Assembly: GCA_045627525.1 (NCBI GenBank)
Contig: JAZQNW010000015.1
Coordinates: forward strand, 1-57,170
Source: CAG-877 sp045627525
Lineage (GTDB): Bacteria; Bacillota_I; Bacilli_A; RF39; UBA660
Direction of reading: 5' to 3'
Length of the DNA: 57,170 nucleotides
Part shown: in pieces, positions 42,836 through 50,809 of the stretch
Position numbering within the stretch: position 1 is the first letter of the stretch
Layout: each line of letters begins with the position of its first letter
Notes under the pieces: generated by a model
The model's input: only the letters and a program-made list of their open reading frames with translations
Told to the model about the DNA's origin: nothing
Databases searched by the model: none
Position numbers and translations under genes: made by a program

Positions 42836-44617
42836 ATGAAAAAATTAAATAATCACGGATTCGCAGCAACAACAGTATTATATTCAATTTCAATAATGGC
42901 ATTTATGATTGTTTCAATATTAATGAGTATAATGTCTGTAAATAGAAAGAATAGCCATGAGCTAGTAGATACAATTGAGTCAGAATTAAATCGCTTTGGT
43001 ATGACAAAAACGTCAATAAATGCATCTAGCGATGATGCCCAAGAATATATAGTACCAATAAGTGGTTGGTATAAGATAGAATTATGGGGTGCAAGTGGTG
43101 GACAAACATCAACAGCTGCAGGTGGAAATGGTGGTTATACCTCAGGTGTTATTTACTTAGAAGCATCTAGCGTTTTAGATTTTAACATTGGTAAAGCCGG
43201 GGAAAACGCCCAATCTATTGATAATACAAGTGATGGTGGCCATGGTGGCGGAGGTAGTGCTCCTAAAGCTTATGGTGCCGGAGGTGGAGCAACAGATGCT
43301 AGAATAGCGCAATATGGAACGCTAGTGTATTTTAATAGTGATGATATAGATACAAGAATTATGGTTGCTGGAGGCGGCGGTGGAGCTGCTAAAAATGCCC
43401 CAGGAGGAGCTGGTGGTGGCATAATAGGTGGATCAGGAAAAACTGATGGAACAGCCTCTTCATCCTTTACAACAGCAAATGGCGGAACACAATCTGCTAC
43501 AACTAAAGAAAAAGGAAATGATGCATCAACTGGTGGAGCTGGCGGTGGCGGATACTATGGCGGTGCAGCTGGACAAACAAAAAATAGTGTAACTGGTAGC
43601 GGAGCTGGTGGTTCATCATACATTTTAGGTTATGCTGGATGTAGTGAAAATACATTAGTAAATAATAGTACTAATAATTTACATATGCATTTCTTAAATG
43701 GCTTTATGGCACAAGGCGTAAATTATGGTAATGGAAAAGCTAAAATAGAACTTGTTTCTACTGATGCAGAATTACCTATAAAAAATGAAATGCTTGAGAC
43801 AGTAAAATGTGTAAAAGTAAAAGGAGCTCTAGCAAATAATAGTTCAGTACAAGGAGTTAAAAATGCTTCTAATATTTCCTTTGGTACTGGTACATATGAT
43901 GAAAGTAATAAAACTAAAACTTTTACATTATCAAGTGTAAACCAATTAGATGACTTATCTATCTTTTATATTAAGTCAAATGAAACAGAAACGAAAAATA
44001 ATATAACTTCAATAAAAGAAGTTGTTTCTAACCCTGATTTATCAATATCAATATCTAGTGATTGTACTAATTATTCTTCAGTAGTGAATAATCAAAAATA
44101 TAATGTAACTTTGCAAGGTATACATATAACACCATATAATCAGTATCAGGAATTAGGCAAAGAATTATCAACAGGAATATATCACATTTTTTCTGCTAAT
44201 ATGCCTTTTGAAAAAAGTTTAACTGCTGTCAATAGTAATGATCAAAATAGTCCTATTAAAAATGCAGCTTCGATAACATTTAATGCATCAAATCTTCAAA
44301 AATGGGGTATTACTAAACTAGGAGATGGCACTTATAAAATAGTTGAACGTGAATCTAATGGAGTATTACAGACAGCTGAAACACCTGCTAGTAATAATAC
44401 TAATGTTAATACCAATAGTAGTTTCAACAACAATGATTGGGCCAAATGGAAAATAGAATCAATGGGTGATGGTACATACAGGCTTTCATCTTCAATTACT
44501 CCAAATACATTTTTAACAACAGCCCTTGAAACAACAAATGATAGTAACGTTGTAATGCAACTTGATAATGCAACATCACTAGGCCAAAGATGGATTATTA
44601 TAAATGCAGAATACTAG
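42836..44617 (+). CDS. Prepilin-like surface protein with glycine-rich and ricin-like domains
   Basis: A 594-residue probable surface protein. The start MKKLNNHGFAATTVLYSIS, followed by a hydrophobic helix (about residues 10-34), has the layout of a class III prepilin signal: basic leader, Gly8-Phe9 cleavage site, hydrophobic stalk. The usual Glu at +5 is replaced by Thr. Residues 70-280 form a glycine-rich domain (GWYKIELWGASGG, AGGGGGAAKNAPGGAGG, GAGGSSYILGYAGC) like the ALK-type Gly_rich family. The last 150 residues have two ricin-B-like repeats with GDGTYKI and GDGTYRLSS followed by Q-x-W ends. PilD at 17514 could process it. GGTGAG precedes ATG 42836. A role in adhesion or sugar binding is inference. 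Confidence 0.75.
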   Translation: MKKLNNHGFAATTVLYSISIMAFMIVSILMSIMSVNRKNSHELVDTIESELNRFGMTKTSINASSDDAQEYIVPISGWYKIELWGASGGQTSTAAGGNGGYTSGVIYLEASSVLDFNIGKAGENAQSIDNTSDGGHGGGGSAPKAYGAGGGATDARIAQYGTLVYFNSDDIDTRIMVAGGGGGAAKNAPGGAGGGIIGGSGKTDGTASSSFTTANGGTQSATTKEKGNDASTGGAGGGGYYGGAAGQTKNSVTGSGAGGSSYILGYAGCSENTLVNNSTNNLHMHFLNGFMAQGVNYGNGKAKIELVSTDAELPIKNEMLETVKCVKVKGALANNSSVQGVKNASNISFGTGTYDESNKTKTFTLSSVNQLDDLSIFYIKSNETETKNNITSIKEVVSNPDLSISISSDCTNYSSVVNNQKYNVTLQGIHITPYNQYQELGKELSTGIYHIFSANMPFEKSLTAVNSNDQNSPIKNAASITFNASNLQKWGITKLGDGTYKIVERESNGVLQTAETPASNNTNVNTNSSFNNNDWAKWKIESMGDGTYRLSSSITPNTFLTTALETTNDSNVVMQLDNATSLGQRWIIINAEY

Positions 44618-44623
44618 ATAAAT

Positions 44624-44656
44624 AAGTGGTTTTATCATAACCACTTTTCATTTTTT
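44624..44656 (+). terminator. Terminator of the prepilin-like gene
   Basis: AAGTGGTT (44624-44631) pairs with AACCACTT (44639-44646), 7-base loop, interrupted T tail. Confidence 0.85.
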
Positions 44657-44662
44657 AAAAAA

Positions 44663-44689
44663 TTAGCACAAAAGATTGACAAGTGCTAA
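44663..44689 (+). promoter_or_regulatory. CIRCE-like operator 1 of the hrcA operon
   Basis: TTAGCAC (44663-44669) and GTGCTAA (44683-44689) are the outer seven bases of each CIRCE arm, at the CIRCE distance (9+9+9 bases). The two innermost bases of each arm differ from the consensus. The -35 element lies in its centre, so HrcA binding would block RNA polymerase. Confidence 0.85.
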
Positions 44690-44704
44690 AAAAAGGACTA
44701 CAAT
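44676..44704 (+). promoter_or_regulatory. Promoter of hrcA-grpE-dnaK-dnaJ
   Basis: TTGACA (44676-44681), 17 bases, TACAAT (44699-44704), embedded between two CIRCE-like elements. Confidence 0.88.
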
Positions 44705-44708
44705 ACAA

Positions 44709-44733
44709 TTAGCACTTAAAAATTAAAGTGCCA
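44709..44733 (+). promoter_or_regulatory. Degenerate CIRCE-like operator 2
   Basis: TTAGCACTT (44709-44717) faces AAGTGCCA (44726-44733), an inverted repeat with an 8-base spacer and a mismatched right end. It lies over the expected transcription start. Confidence 0.65.
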
Positions 44734-44747
44734 GGAGGTTGATAGAA

Positions 44748-45737
44748 ATGTTAACTGATAGACAAAATAAAGTTCTAAAATTAATAGTTGATAAGTATAT
44801 TAAAGAAGCCAAGCCTGTCGGATCTAAAGTAATATCGAAAACATTAAAATGTTCATCTGCTACTATTAGAAATGAAATGGCGGCTCTAGAAGATGCCGGA
44901 CTATTAGAAAAGACACATACTTCATCTGGAAGAGTTCCAAGTGAAATGGGTTATCGTTATTATGTAGATAACTTAATGGAATTAAAAAAGATGAATGCAG
45001 AAGACATGTTAAAATTACAAATTGTCTTTAGAAATCAGCAACTAGCTTTATCAGATGTAATTACTAAAAGTTTGCAGGTTATATCTGATATGACAAATTA
45101 TACTACTGTAGTGCTAGGAAGCACCTCTCATGAGAACCTTCTTAAACAAATAGAAGTAGTTCCGATTGATGATGTTAGTATGATTGTAATAATTGTTACT
45201 GATAGAGGTCATGTAGAACATAAGAGTATTAAGCTACAAGATGTATCACTAGAAGAAGTGAAAAAAACAGTTGGTCTTATCAACAACCTGATTTCAGGTA
45301 CACCAATTGATGAAGTAAGCAAAAAACTAGAATATGAAATAAAACCAATTATTGGAAATTACGTAAAACAACATGAACAATTATATAATGCTTTTTATCA
45401 CGTATTTAATGATTTTACAAATCATGATGTGAATGTTGTAGGTCGTAATAAGATATTGGAACAACCTGAGTTTTCTACTAATATAGAAAAAATTAAGAAC
45501 GTCTTTAATAAATTAGAAAGTAAAGAATTACTTCAATCTATTGAAGATGACGGTGATAATAATATAAAAGTATATATTGGTAAAGAAAATAATATAGATG
45601 AAGATGTTACTGTTATAAAAACTAAATTTAAAAATGGTAATGAAGAAGGAACAATTGCTATAATTGGTCCAAAAAGAATGGAATATGATCGTGTTGTTTC
45701 CATGCTAGAATACATGAAAGAAAATATTGAAGGGTAG
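44748..45737 (+). CDS. hrcA: Heat-inducible transcription repressor HrcA
   Basis: HrcA represses class I heat-shock genes by binding CIRCE. The N-terminal winged helix (MLTDRQNKVLKLIVDKYI, SSATIRNEMAALEDAGLLEK, HTSSGRVPSEMGYRYYV) and the C-terminal GAF-like sensor domain are complete over 330 residues. AGGAGG (44733-44738) is 9 bases before ATG 44748; the TTG at 44739 is too close. It should repress its own operon through the two upstream operators, with GroE helping its folding in the usual model. Confidence 0.96.
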   Translation: MLTDRQNKVLKLIVDKYIKEAKPVGSKVISKTLKCSSATIRNEMAALEDAGLLEKTHTSSGRVPSEMGYRYYVDNLMELKKMNAEDMLKLQIVFRNQQLALSDVITKSLQVISDMTNYTTVVLGSTSHENLLKQIEVVPIDDVSMIVIIVTDRGHVEHKSIKLQDVSLEEVKKTVGLINNLISGTPIDEVSKKLEYEIKPIIGNYVKQHEQLYNAFYHVFNDFTNHDVNVVGRNKILEQPEFSTNIEKIKNVFNKLESKELLQSIEDDGDNNIKVYIGKENNIDEDVTVIKTKFKNGNEEGTIAIIGPKRMEYDRVVSMLEYMKENIEG

Positions 45738-45742
45738 ATTAT

Positions 45743-46318
45743 ATGAATCAAACAGAAAAAATAAATGAAGAAGTAGTTTCACAAGAAAATTGTAACTGCA
45801 ATCATGAAAAATGTCATTGTTCTAAAGAAAAGAAAAATAAAAAAGAAACAGAATTTAAAAATAAAATTTCGGAATTAGAACAGATAAATAAAGACTTATC
45901 AAATAAAGTTTTATTAGCACAAGCAGAATTGGTAAATTATAGAAAAAGAAAAGATGAAGAAGTTACTTCAATGCTAAAATATGCTAATCAAGACTTAATT
46001 ATGGAAATTATTCCAATAGTTGATAATTTTGAAAGAGCAATCAAATTAGATGACAATGATCTAACAGATGAATTATCAAAATTCTTAGATGGTTTTAAAA
46101 TGATGTATGGTCAATTAACAGAAACATTAAAAAAATTTGGAGTAGAAGAAATAAACCGCGTTGGTGAAATATTTAATCCAAATGAAGAACAAGCATTATT
46201 AACTGAAAACATTGAAGAAATGGATGATGATGTAGTAATAGAAGTATTACTAAAAGGATATAAATTAAAAGATAGAGTTATAAGACCAGCAATGGTTAAA
46301 GTAAATAGTAAAAATTAA
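45743..46318 (+). CDS. grpE: GrpE nucleotide-exchange factor with Cys/His-rich N-terminus
   Basis: GrpE releases ADP from DnaK. The coiled-coil part (about residues 40-100, with LAQAELVNYRKRKDEEV) and the beta-domain end (LLKGYKLKDRVIRPAMVKV) are canonical over 191 residues. Unusual is the disordered N-terminus: Cys17, Cys19, His21, Cys24, His25 and Cys26 form a compact Cys/His cluster (NCNCNHEKCHCSK) that E. coli and B. subtilis GrpE lack. It could bind a metal or respond to oxidation; this is untested. It starts 5 bases after hrcA. Confidence 0.95.
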   Translation: MNQTEKINEEVVSQENCNCNHEKCHCSKEKKNKKETEFKNKISELEQINKDLSNKVLLAQAELVNYRKRKDEEVTSMLKYANQDLIMEIIPIVDNFERAIKLDDNDLTDELSKFLDGFKMMYGQLTETLKKFGVEEINRVGEIFNPNEEQALLTENIEEMDDDVVIEVLLKGYKLKDRVIRPAMVKVNSKN

Positions 46319-46338
46319 TTGAAAAGGAGATAAATAAT

Positions 46339-48168
46339 ATGGGTAAAATAATTGGTATCGATTTAGGTACAACAAATTCATGTGCCTCAGTACTAGAAGC
46401 TGGAGCACCAAAAGTAATTCCAAATCCAGAAGGAGGAAGAACAACACCTTCAGTTGTTGCATTTAAAAAAGGAGAAAAAATAGTTGGTGAAGCTGCTAAA
46501 AGACAAGCACTAACTAATCCAAATACAGTATCATCAATTAAAAGAAAGATGGGTACTTCAGAAAAAGTAGAATTAGAAGGCAAAAAATATACACCTGAAG
46601 AAATCTCAGCAATGATCTTAGCATATATTAAGGATTATGCTGAAAGCTATTTAGGAGAAAAAGTAGATAAAGCTGTTATTACAGTTCCTGCATATTTCGA
46701 TGATAGCCAACGTCAAGCAACTAAAAATGCTGGTAAAATAGCAGGATTAAATGTTGAAAGAATCGTTAATGAACCAACAGCAGCAGCCTTAGCATATGGT
46801 CTTGAAAAAGATGAAGGTCAAACTATTTTAGTTTATGACTTAGGTGGAGGTACATTCGACGTATCAATTCTTGAACTTGGTGATGGAGTATTCGAAGTTA
46901 AATCAACAAATGGTAATAATAAACTAGGTGGAGATGACTTCGATGAAAGAATCATTGACTACATTGTAAAAGAATTCAAAAAAGAAAATTCAGTTGATTT
47001 ATCAAAAGATAAAATGGCTATGCAACGTTTAAAAGAAGTTGCTGAAAAAGCTAAAAAAGATTTAAGTGGAATGTTATCTACACAAATATCAGCACCATTT
47101 ATAGCAAAAGGTGACGATGGAGAACCATTACACGTAGATATGACTTTAACAAGAGCAAAATTTGAAGATTTAATTTCTGATTTAGTAGAATCAACAATTG
47201 AACCAATAAAGAAAGCTTTAAAAGATGCAGGAATGACTAAAAAAGACATTGATAAAGTTATTTTAGTAGGTGGATCTACTCGTGTACCTATGGTATATGA
47301 TTTAGTAACAAAAGAATTAGGAAAAGAACCATCACGTGAAGTTAACCCTGATGAAGTAGTAGCTATGGGAGCTGCAATCCAAGGTGGTGTTTTAACAGGT
47401 GATGTTAATGATATCGTATTACTAGATGTTACACCATTATCATTAGGTCTTGAAACATTAGGTGGAGTTATGACAACATTAATTCCAAGAAATACAACAA
47501 TTCCTACATCTAAGAAAGAAGTGTTCTCAACAGCTGCTGATAATCAACCAGCTGTAGATATTCACATCCTACAAGGTGAAAGACCAATGGCTAATGATAA
47601 CAAGACATTAGGAAGATTCCAATTAGGAAGCATTCCACCAGCACCAAGAGGAGTACCTCAAATTGAAGTGACTTTTGATATTGATGCTAATGGTATTGTT
47701 AATGTAACTGCTAAAGATTTAGGAACTAATAAAGAACAATCAATTACAATAACTTCAAGTACTAAATTATCAGATGAAGAAATCGAAAGAATGCGTAAAG
47801 AAGCTGAAGAAAATAAAGAAGCTGATGAAAAACGTAAAGAAGAAGCAGAAGTTAGAAATGAAGCTGAACAAATGGTATTCCAAACAGAAAAAGCTATTAA
47901 AGATTTAGGCGATAAAGTTTCTGATAAAGAAAAAGAAGAAGCTGAAGACTTAATTAAAGATCTAAAAGAAGCTCTAAACGATGGAAATATTGATAAAATT
48001 AAAGAAGAAAAAGAAAAATTAGAAGAAAAAGCTATGGCTTTAGCAACAAAAGCTTATGAAGAAGCTGCTAAAGAACGTCAAGCTGAATCAGAAGAAGAAC
48101 CTAAAAAAGAAACTAAAAAATCAAAAAAAGAAGACGATGTAGAAGAAGCTGACATTGAAGAAGAATAA
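46339..48168 (+). CDS. dnaK: Chaperone protein DnaK (Hsp70)
   Basis: The Hsp70 chaperone. The ATPase domain has IGIDLGTTNSC, VYDLGGGTFDVSI and VILVGGSTRVPMV. The substrate-binding domain carries LGRFQLGSIPPAPRG. The lid is helical and the tail acidic, ending in a run of Glu and Asp. Length 609. It lacks the insert in the nucleotide-binding domain found in Gram-negative DnaK, as is usual in Bacillota. AAAAGGAG precedes the ATG. A hairpin separates it from dnaJ. Confidence 0.98.
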   Translation: MGKIIGIDLGTTNSCASVLEAGAPKVIPNPEGGRTTPSVVAFKKGEKIVGEAAKRQALTNPNTVSSIKRKMGTSEKVELEGKKYTPEEISAMILAYIKDYAESYLGEKVDKAVITVPAYFDDSQRQATKNAGKIAGLNVERIVNEPTAAALAYGLEKDEGQTILVYDLGGGTFDVSILELGDGVFEVKSTNGNNKLGGDDFDERIIDYIVKEFKKENSVDLSKDKMAMQRLKEVAEKAKKDLSGMLSTQISAPFIAKGDDGEPLHVDMTLTRAKFEDLISDLVESTIEPIKKALKDAGMTKKDIDKVILVGGSTRVPMVYDLVTKELGKEPSREVNPDEVVAMGAAIQGGVLTGDVNDIVLLDVTPLSLGLETLGGVMTTLIPRNTTIPTSKKEVFSTAADNQPAVDIHILQGERPMANDNKTLGRFQLGSIPPAPRGVPQIEVTFDIDANGIVNVTAKDLGTNKEQSITITSSTKLSDEEIERMRKEAEENKEADEKRKEEAEVRNEAEQMVFQTEKAIKDLGDKVSDKEKEEAEDLIKDLKEALNDGNIDKIKEEKEKLEEKAMALATKAYEEAAKERQAESEEEPKKETKKSKKEDDVEEADIEEE

Positions 48169-48171
48169 AAA

Positions 48172-48193
48172 AAGCAGCTAGTTTTAGCTGCTT
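48172..48193 (+). terminator. Hairpin between dnaK and dnaJ (partial terminator or processing site)
   Basis: AAGCAGCTA (48172-48180) and TAGCTGCTT (48185-48193), a perfect 9-bp stem with GTTT loop. The following T run is broken by CC, so read-through into dnaJ is expected. Confidence 0.75.
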
Positions 48194-48230
48194 CCTTTAA
48201 ATTATTAAATAAAATGGAGGATGTGATTAA

Positions 48231-49370
48231 GTGGCAACAGATAAAAGAGATTACTATGAGGTACTAGGAGTCGATAAAACTGCTAGCCAAGCTGAAATAA
48301 AAAGTGCTTTTAGAAAAAAGGCAAAACAATATCATCCCGATTTAAATAAAGATGATCCAACCGCAGCTGATAAATTTAAAGAAGCTCAAGAAGCATATGA
48401 AGTTTTATCAGATGATAGTAAACGTAATATGTATGATCAATATGGTCATGCTGGCGTAAATGGTTCAAATGCCTCAGGATTTGGCGGATTTGATGCTAGT
48501 GGTTTTGATTTTGGAGATATCTTTGATTCATTCTTCGGTGGTGGAAGCGATTTCGGTGGATTCAGTAGCTTTGGTGGAAATCAAAGCGGAAGATCAAGAG
48601 CTGCCCGTGGTAGTGATGTATTAATGAGAATGGACTTAACATTCGATGAAGCTATTTTTGGAACAGAAAAAAAATTCAATCTTGATGTAATTGAAGAATG
48701 TGATGAATGTCATGGACATGGAGGATTTGATTCGGAAAAATGTTCAACATGTCACGGAACCGGAACTGTTACTAGTCAAAGACAAACAATATTAGGTTCA
48801 TTCCTATCAAAAGGTCCTTGTCCAGATTGTGGCGGACTAGGAAAAACTTATAAACGTAAATGTACTGAATGTAATGGTAAAGGTCGCATCAAAAAGAACA
48901 AAAAAATTACTATTAATATTCCAGCAGGTGTTCAAACAGGAGATCGTCAAAGAATAAGTGGTAAGGGAAATCCTGGAGCTAATGGTGGTGAAAATGGTGA
49001 TTTATATTTAGAATATATAGTATCAGAACACGAATACTTTATCCGTGATAACGATGATATATATTTAGAAGTACCATTAACAATAACTGAAGCAATACTA
49101 GGATGCAAAAAGTCTATACCTACATTATATGGAAATGTTAAATTATCAGTTCCAGCAGGCACTGATAGTGGAGATAAACAAAAAATTAGAGGTAAAGGTG
49201 TTGATAATGAATATAGAGGTAGAAAAGGTGATATGTATGTAGTATTTAAAGTATATACACCAAAAAAATTATCTCGTGAACAAAAATCTCTAATTGAAAA
49301 ATTATCAAATACTGAATTAACTACAAAAGAAATAAAAACATTTGATAAATACGTAAAAGAGAATGCTTAA
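48231..49370 (+). CDS. dnaJ: Chaperone protein DnaJ
   Basis: Hsp40 co-chaperone of DnaK. J domain (residues 1-70) with the HPD motif in YHPDLNKDD, a long Gly/Phe region (FGGFDASGFDFGDIF and following), and four CxxCxGxG zinc repeats (CDECHGHG, CSTCHGTG, CPDCGGLG, CTECNGKG). Two C-terminal beta domains follow. The start is GTG 48231 with TGGAGG 10 bases upstream. Length 379, class A. Confidence 0.97.
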   Translation: MATDKRDYYEVLGVDKTASQAEIKSAFRKKAKQYHPDLNKDDPTAADKFKEAQEAYEVLSDDSKRNMYDQYGHAGVNGSNASGFGGFDASGFDFGDIFDSFFGGGSDFGGFSSFGGNQSGRSRAARGSDVLMRMDLTFDEAIFGTEKKFNLDVIEECDECHGHGGFDSEKCSTCHGTGTVTSQRQTILGSFLSKGPCPDCGGLGKTYKRKCTECNGKGRIKKNKKITINIPAGVQTGDRQRISGKGNPGANGGENGDLYLEYIVSEHEYFIRDNDDIYLEVPLTITEAILGCKKSIPTLYGNVKLSVPAGTDSGDKQKIRGKGVDNEYRGRKGDMYVVFKVYTPKKLSREQKSLIEKLSNTELTTKEIKTFDKYVKENA

Positions 49371-49383
49371 ATTCTCTTTTTTT
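49355..49383 (+). terminator. Terminator of the heat-shock operon
   Basis: AAAAGAGAAT (49355-49364) pairs with ATTCTCTTTT (49371-49380), GCTTAA loop, long T run; overlaps the dnaJ stop. Confidence 0.9.
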
Positions 49384-49403
49384 GTTTTAAAATCTTAAAA
49401 AAA

Positions 49404-49412
49404 TGATATAAT
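49404..49412 (+). promoter_or_regulatory. Extended -10 promoter of thyA-folA
   Basis: TGA-TATAAT with the -10 at 49407-49412; no clear -35. Confidence 0.65.
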
Positions 49413-49433
49413 GAAAAAGGTGGAGGTAAAGTT

Positions 49434-50306
49434 ATGGAAAAGAAAAAAATAAAAGGTACTAAAGGGGATCAATATACAAAACAAATACTAAGAAAAATAT
49501 TAAGAGAGGGTTGTCTTGATAAAAATCCAAGGCCACATTATGCTGATGGAACACCAGCACATACTTTAAGTATTAATCATGGATTATGTACTTACGACCT
49601 AACAAAAGGTGAATTTCCTTTAATAACACTAAGACCAATTGCGGTAAAAAGTAGTATTGGTGAACTTTTATGGATATATCAAGATGAATCAAACGACTTA
49701 AATGTTTTAAGAGATAAATATGGTGTTACATGGTGGGATGAATGGGATATAGGAAATAGAACAATAGGTTCCGTTTATGGTGAAACAGTAAGAAGACATG
49801 AACTAGTAAAAAACTTAATTAAAGGATTAGAAGAAGATCCAGATGGAAGAAGACACATAATCTGTTTATGGCAAGAAGATGATTTTAAAGAAAAGCACGG
49901 ACTAAAACCATGTGCATTTATGACTGAATGGAATGTTCGTCATGGTAAAGATGGTGTTGATTACCTAGACATGTGTTTAGTACAAAGATCAAGTGATTTC
50001 GCAACAGCAGGTTGTATTAATCAAGTTCAATACTTAATATTCTTACATTTGATTGCCCGTCACTTAGGAATGACACCAGGAAAATTCTCATGGTTTTATA
50101 ACAATATTCAAATTTATGATAGACATATTAAGCAAGCAAAAGAATTAATTAAGAGAGAACCTGTAGATTGCACACCACAAATTTGGTTAAATCCTGAAAA
50201 GAAAAATTTCTATGATTTTACTATAGATGATATTAAAATAGTTGGTTATCCTAGAGAAGAAATAAAAGAAAAGAATCCACAATTAAAATTTGATTTAGGT
50301 ATTTAA
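49434..50306 (+). CDS. thyA: Thymidylate synthase, PCA-type subfamily
   Basis: Converts dUMP to dTMP with methylene-tetrahydrofolate. Supporting segments: LITLRPIAVKSSIGELLWIY, WDEWDIGNRTIGSVYG, GRRHIICLW, the catalytic Cys160 in LKPCAFMTEW, and LVQRSSDFATAG followed by QVQYLIFLHLIARHLG. The classic PCH after the nucleophile is PCA here, and the usual D-x-H-x-Y-x-N-H end reads NIQIYDRH. This is a divergent branch of the ThyA family seen in some Bacillota, and folA overlaps it by one base, as expected for a folate-dependent ThyA. Length 290; GGTGGAGG precedes the ATG. Confidence 0.93.
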   Translation: MEKKKIKGTKGDQYTKQILRKILREGCLDKNPRPHYADGTPAHTLSINHGLCTYDLTKGEFPLITLRPIAVKSSIGELLWIYQDESNDLNVLRDKYGVTWWDEWDIGNRTIGSVYGETVRRHELVKNLIKGLEEDPDGRRHIICLWQEDDFKEKHGLKPCAFMTEWNVRHGKDGVDYLDMCLVQRSSDFATAGCINQVQYLIFLHLIARHLGMTPGKFSWFYNNIQIYDRHIKQAKELIKREPVDCTPQIWLNPEKKNFYDFTIDDIKIVGYPREEIKEKNPQLKFDLGI

Positions 50307-50797
50307 TGGCAAATATTTCAATTATTGCGGCTATAGGCAAAAATAACGAATTAGGATTAAATAATCAATTAATATGGCATTTACCTAATGATTTAAAATT
50401 TTTTAAGGAACAAACTATTAATCATCAAATAATAATGGGAAAAAATACTTTGGATTCACTTCCAAAATTATTACCAGGTAGAAAGCATCTAGTATTAACA
50501 CATCAAAAATTAGAAGAAACAGATCAATTACAGGTTTTTCATACAAAAGATGATTTGATAAATTACCTAAACAATATAGATGAAGAAGTGTTTGTAATAG
50601 GTGGAGCGAAAGTATATAATGAATTTTTTCCATTTGCTACTAAGTTAGTATTAACTGAAATTGAAGCATCATCAGAAGCTGATGCATATTTTCCTAAATT
50701 TAATAAAGAAGAATGGAATAGAAAAGTAGTAGCAACAAACTGTGATAATGATATAAAATATAATCATGTTATATACACAAAAAAAGAGATTAAATAA
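50306..50797 (+). CDS. folA: Dihydrofolate reductase
   Basis: Reduces dihydrofolate produced by thymidylate synthase. Markers: ISIIAAIGKNNELGLNNQLIWHLPNDLKFFK (in two parts, substrate loop with W-x-L-P-x-D-L), IIMGKNTLDSLP, LPGRKHLVLT, and VIGGAKVYNEFFP. Asp29-equivalent in LPNDL is the catalytic acid. Length 163. The ATG overlaps the thyA stop (TAATG), so the pair is co-translated. Confidence 0.95.
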   Translation: MANISIIAAIGKNNELGLNNQLIWHLPNDLKFFKEQTINHQIIMGKNTLDSLPKLLPGRKHLVLTHQKLEETDQLQVFHTKDDLINYLNNIDEEVFVIGGAKVYNEFFPFATKLVLTEIEASSEADAYFPKFNKEEWNRKVVATNCDNDIKYNHVIYTKKEIK

Positions 50798-50807
50798 ATC
50801 TCTTTTT
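50781..50807. terminator. Bidirectional terminator between folA and rnhC
   Basis: AAAAAGAGATT (50781-50791) pairs with AATCTCTTTTT (50797-50807), an 11-bp stem with AAATA loop. A and T runs serve both strands. Confidence 0.9.
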
Positions 50808-50809
50808 AT

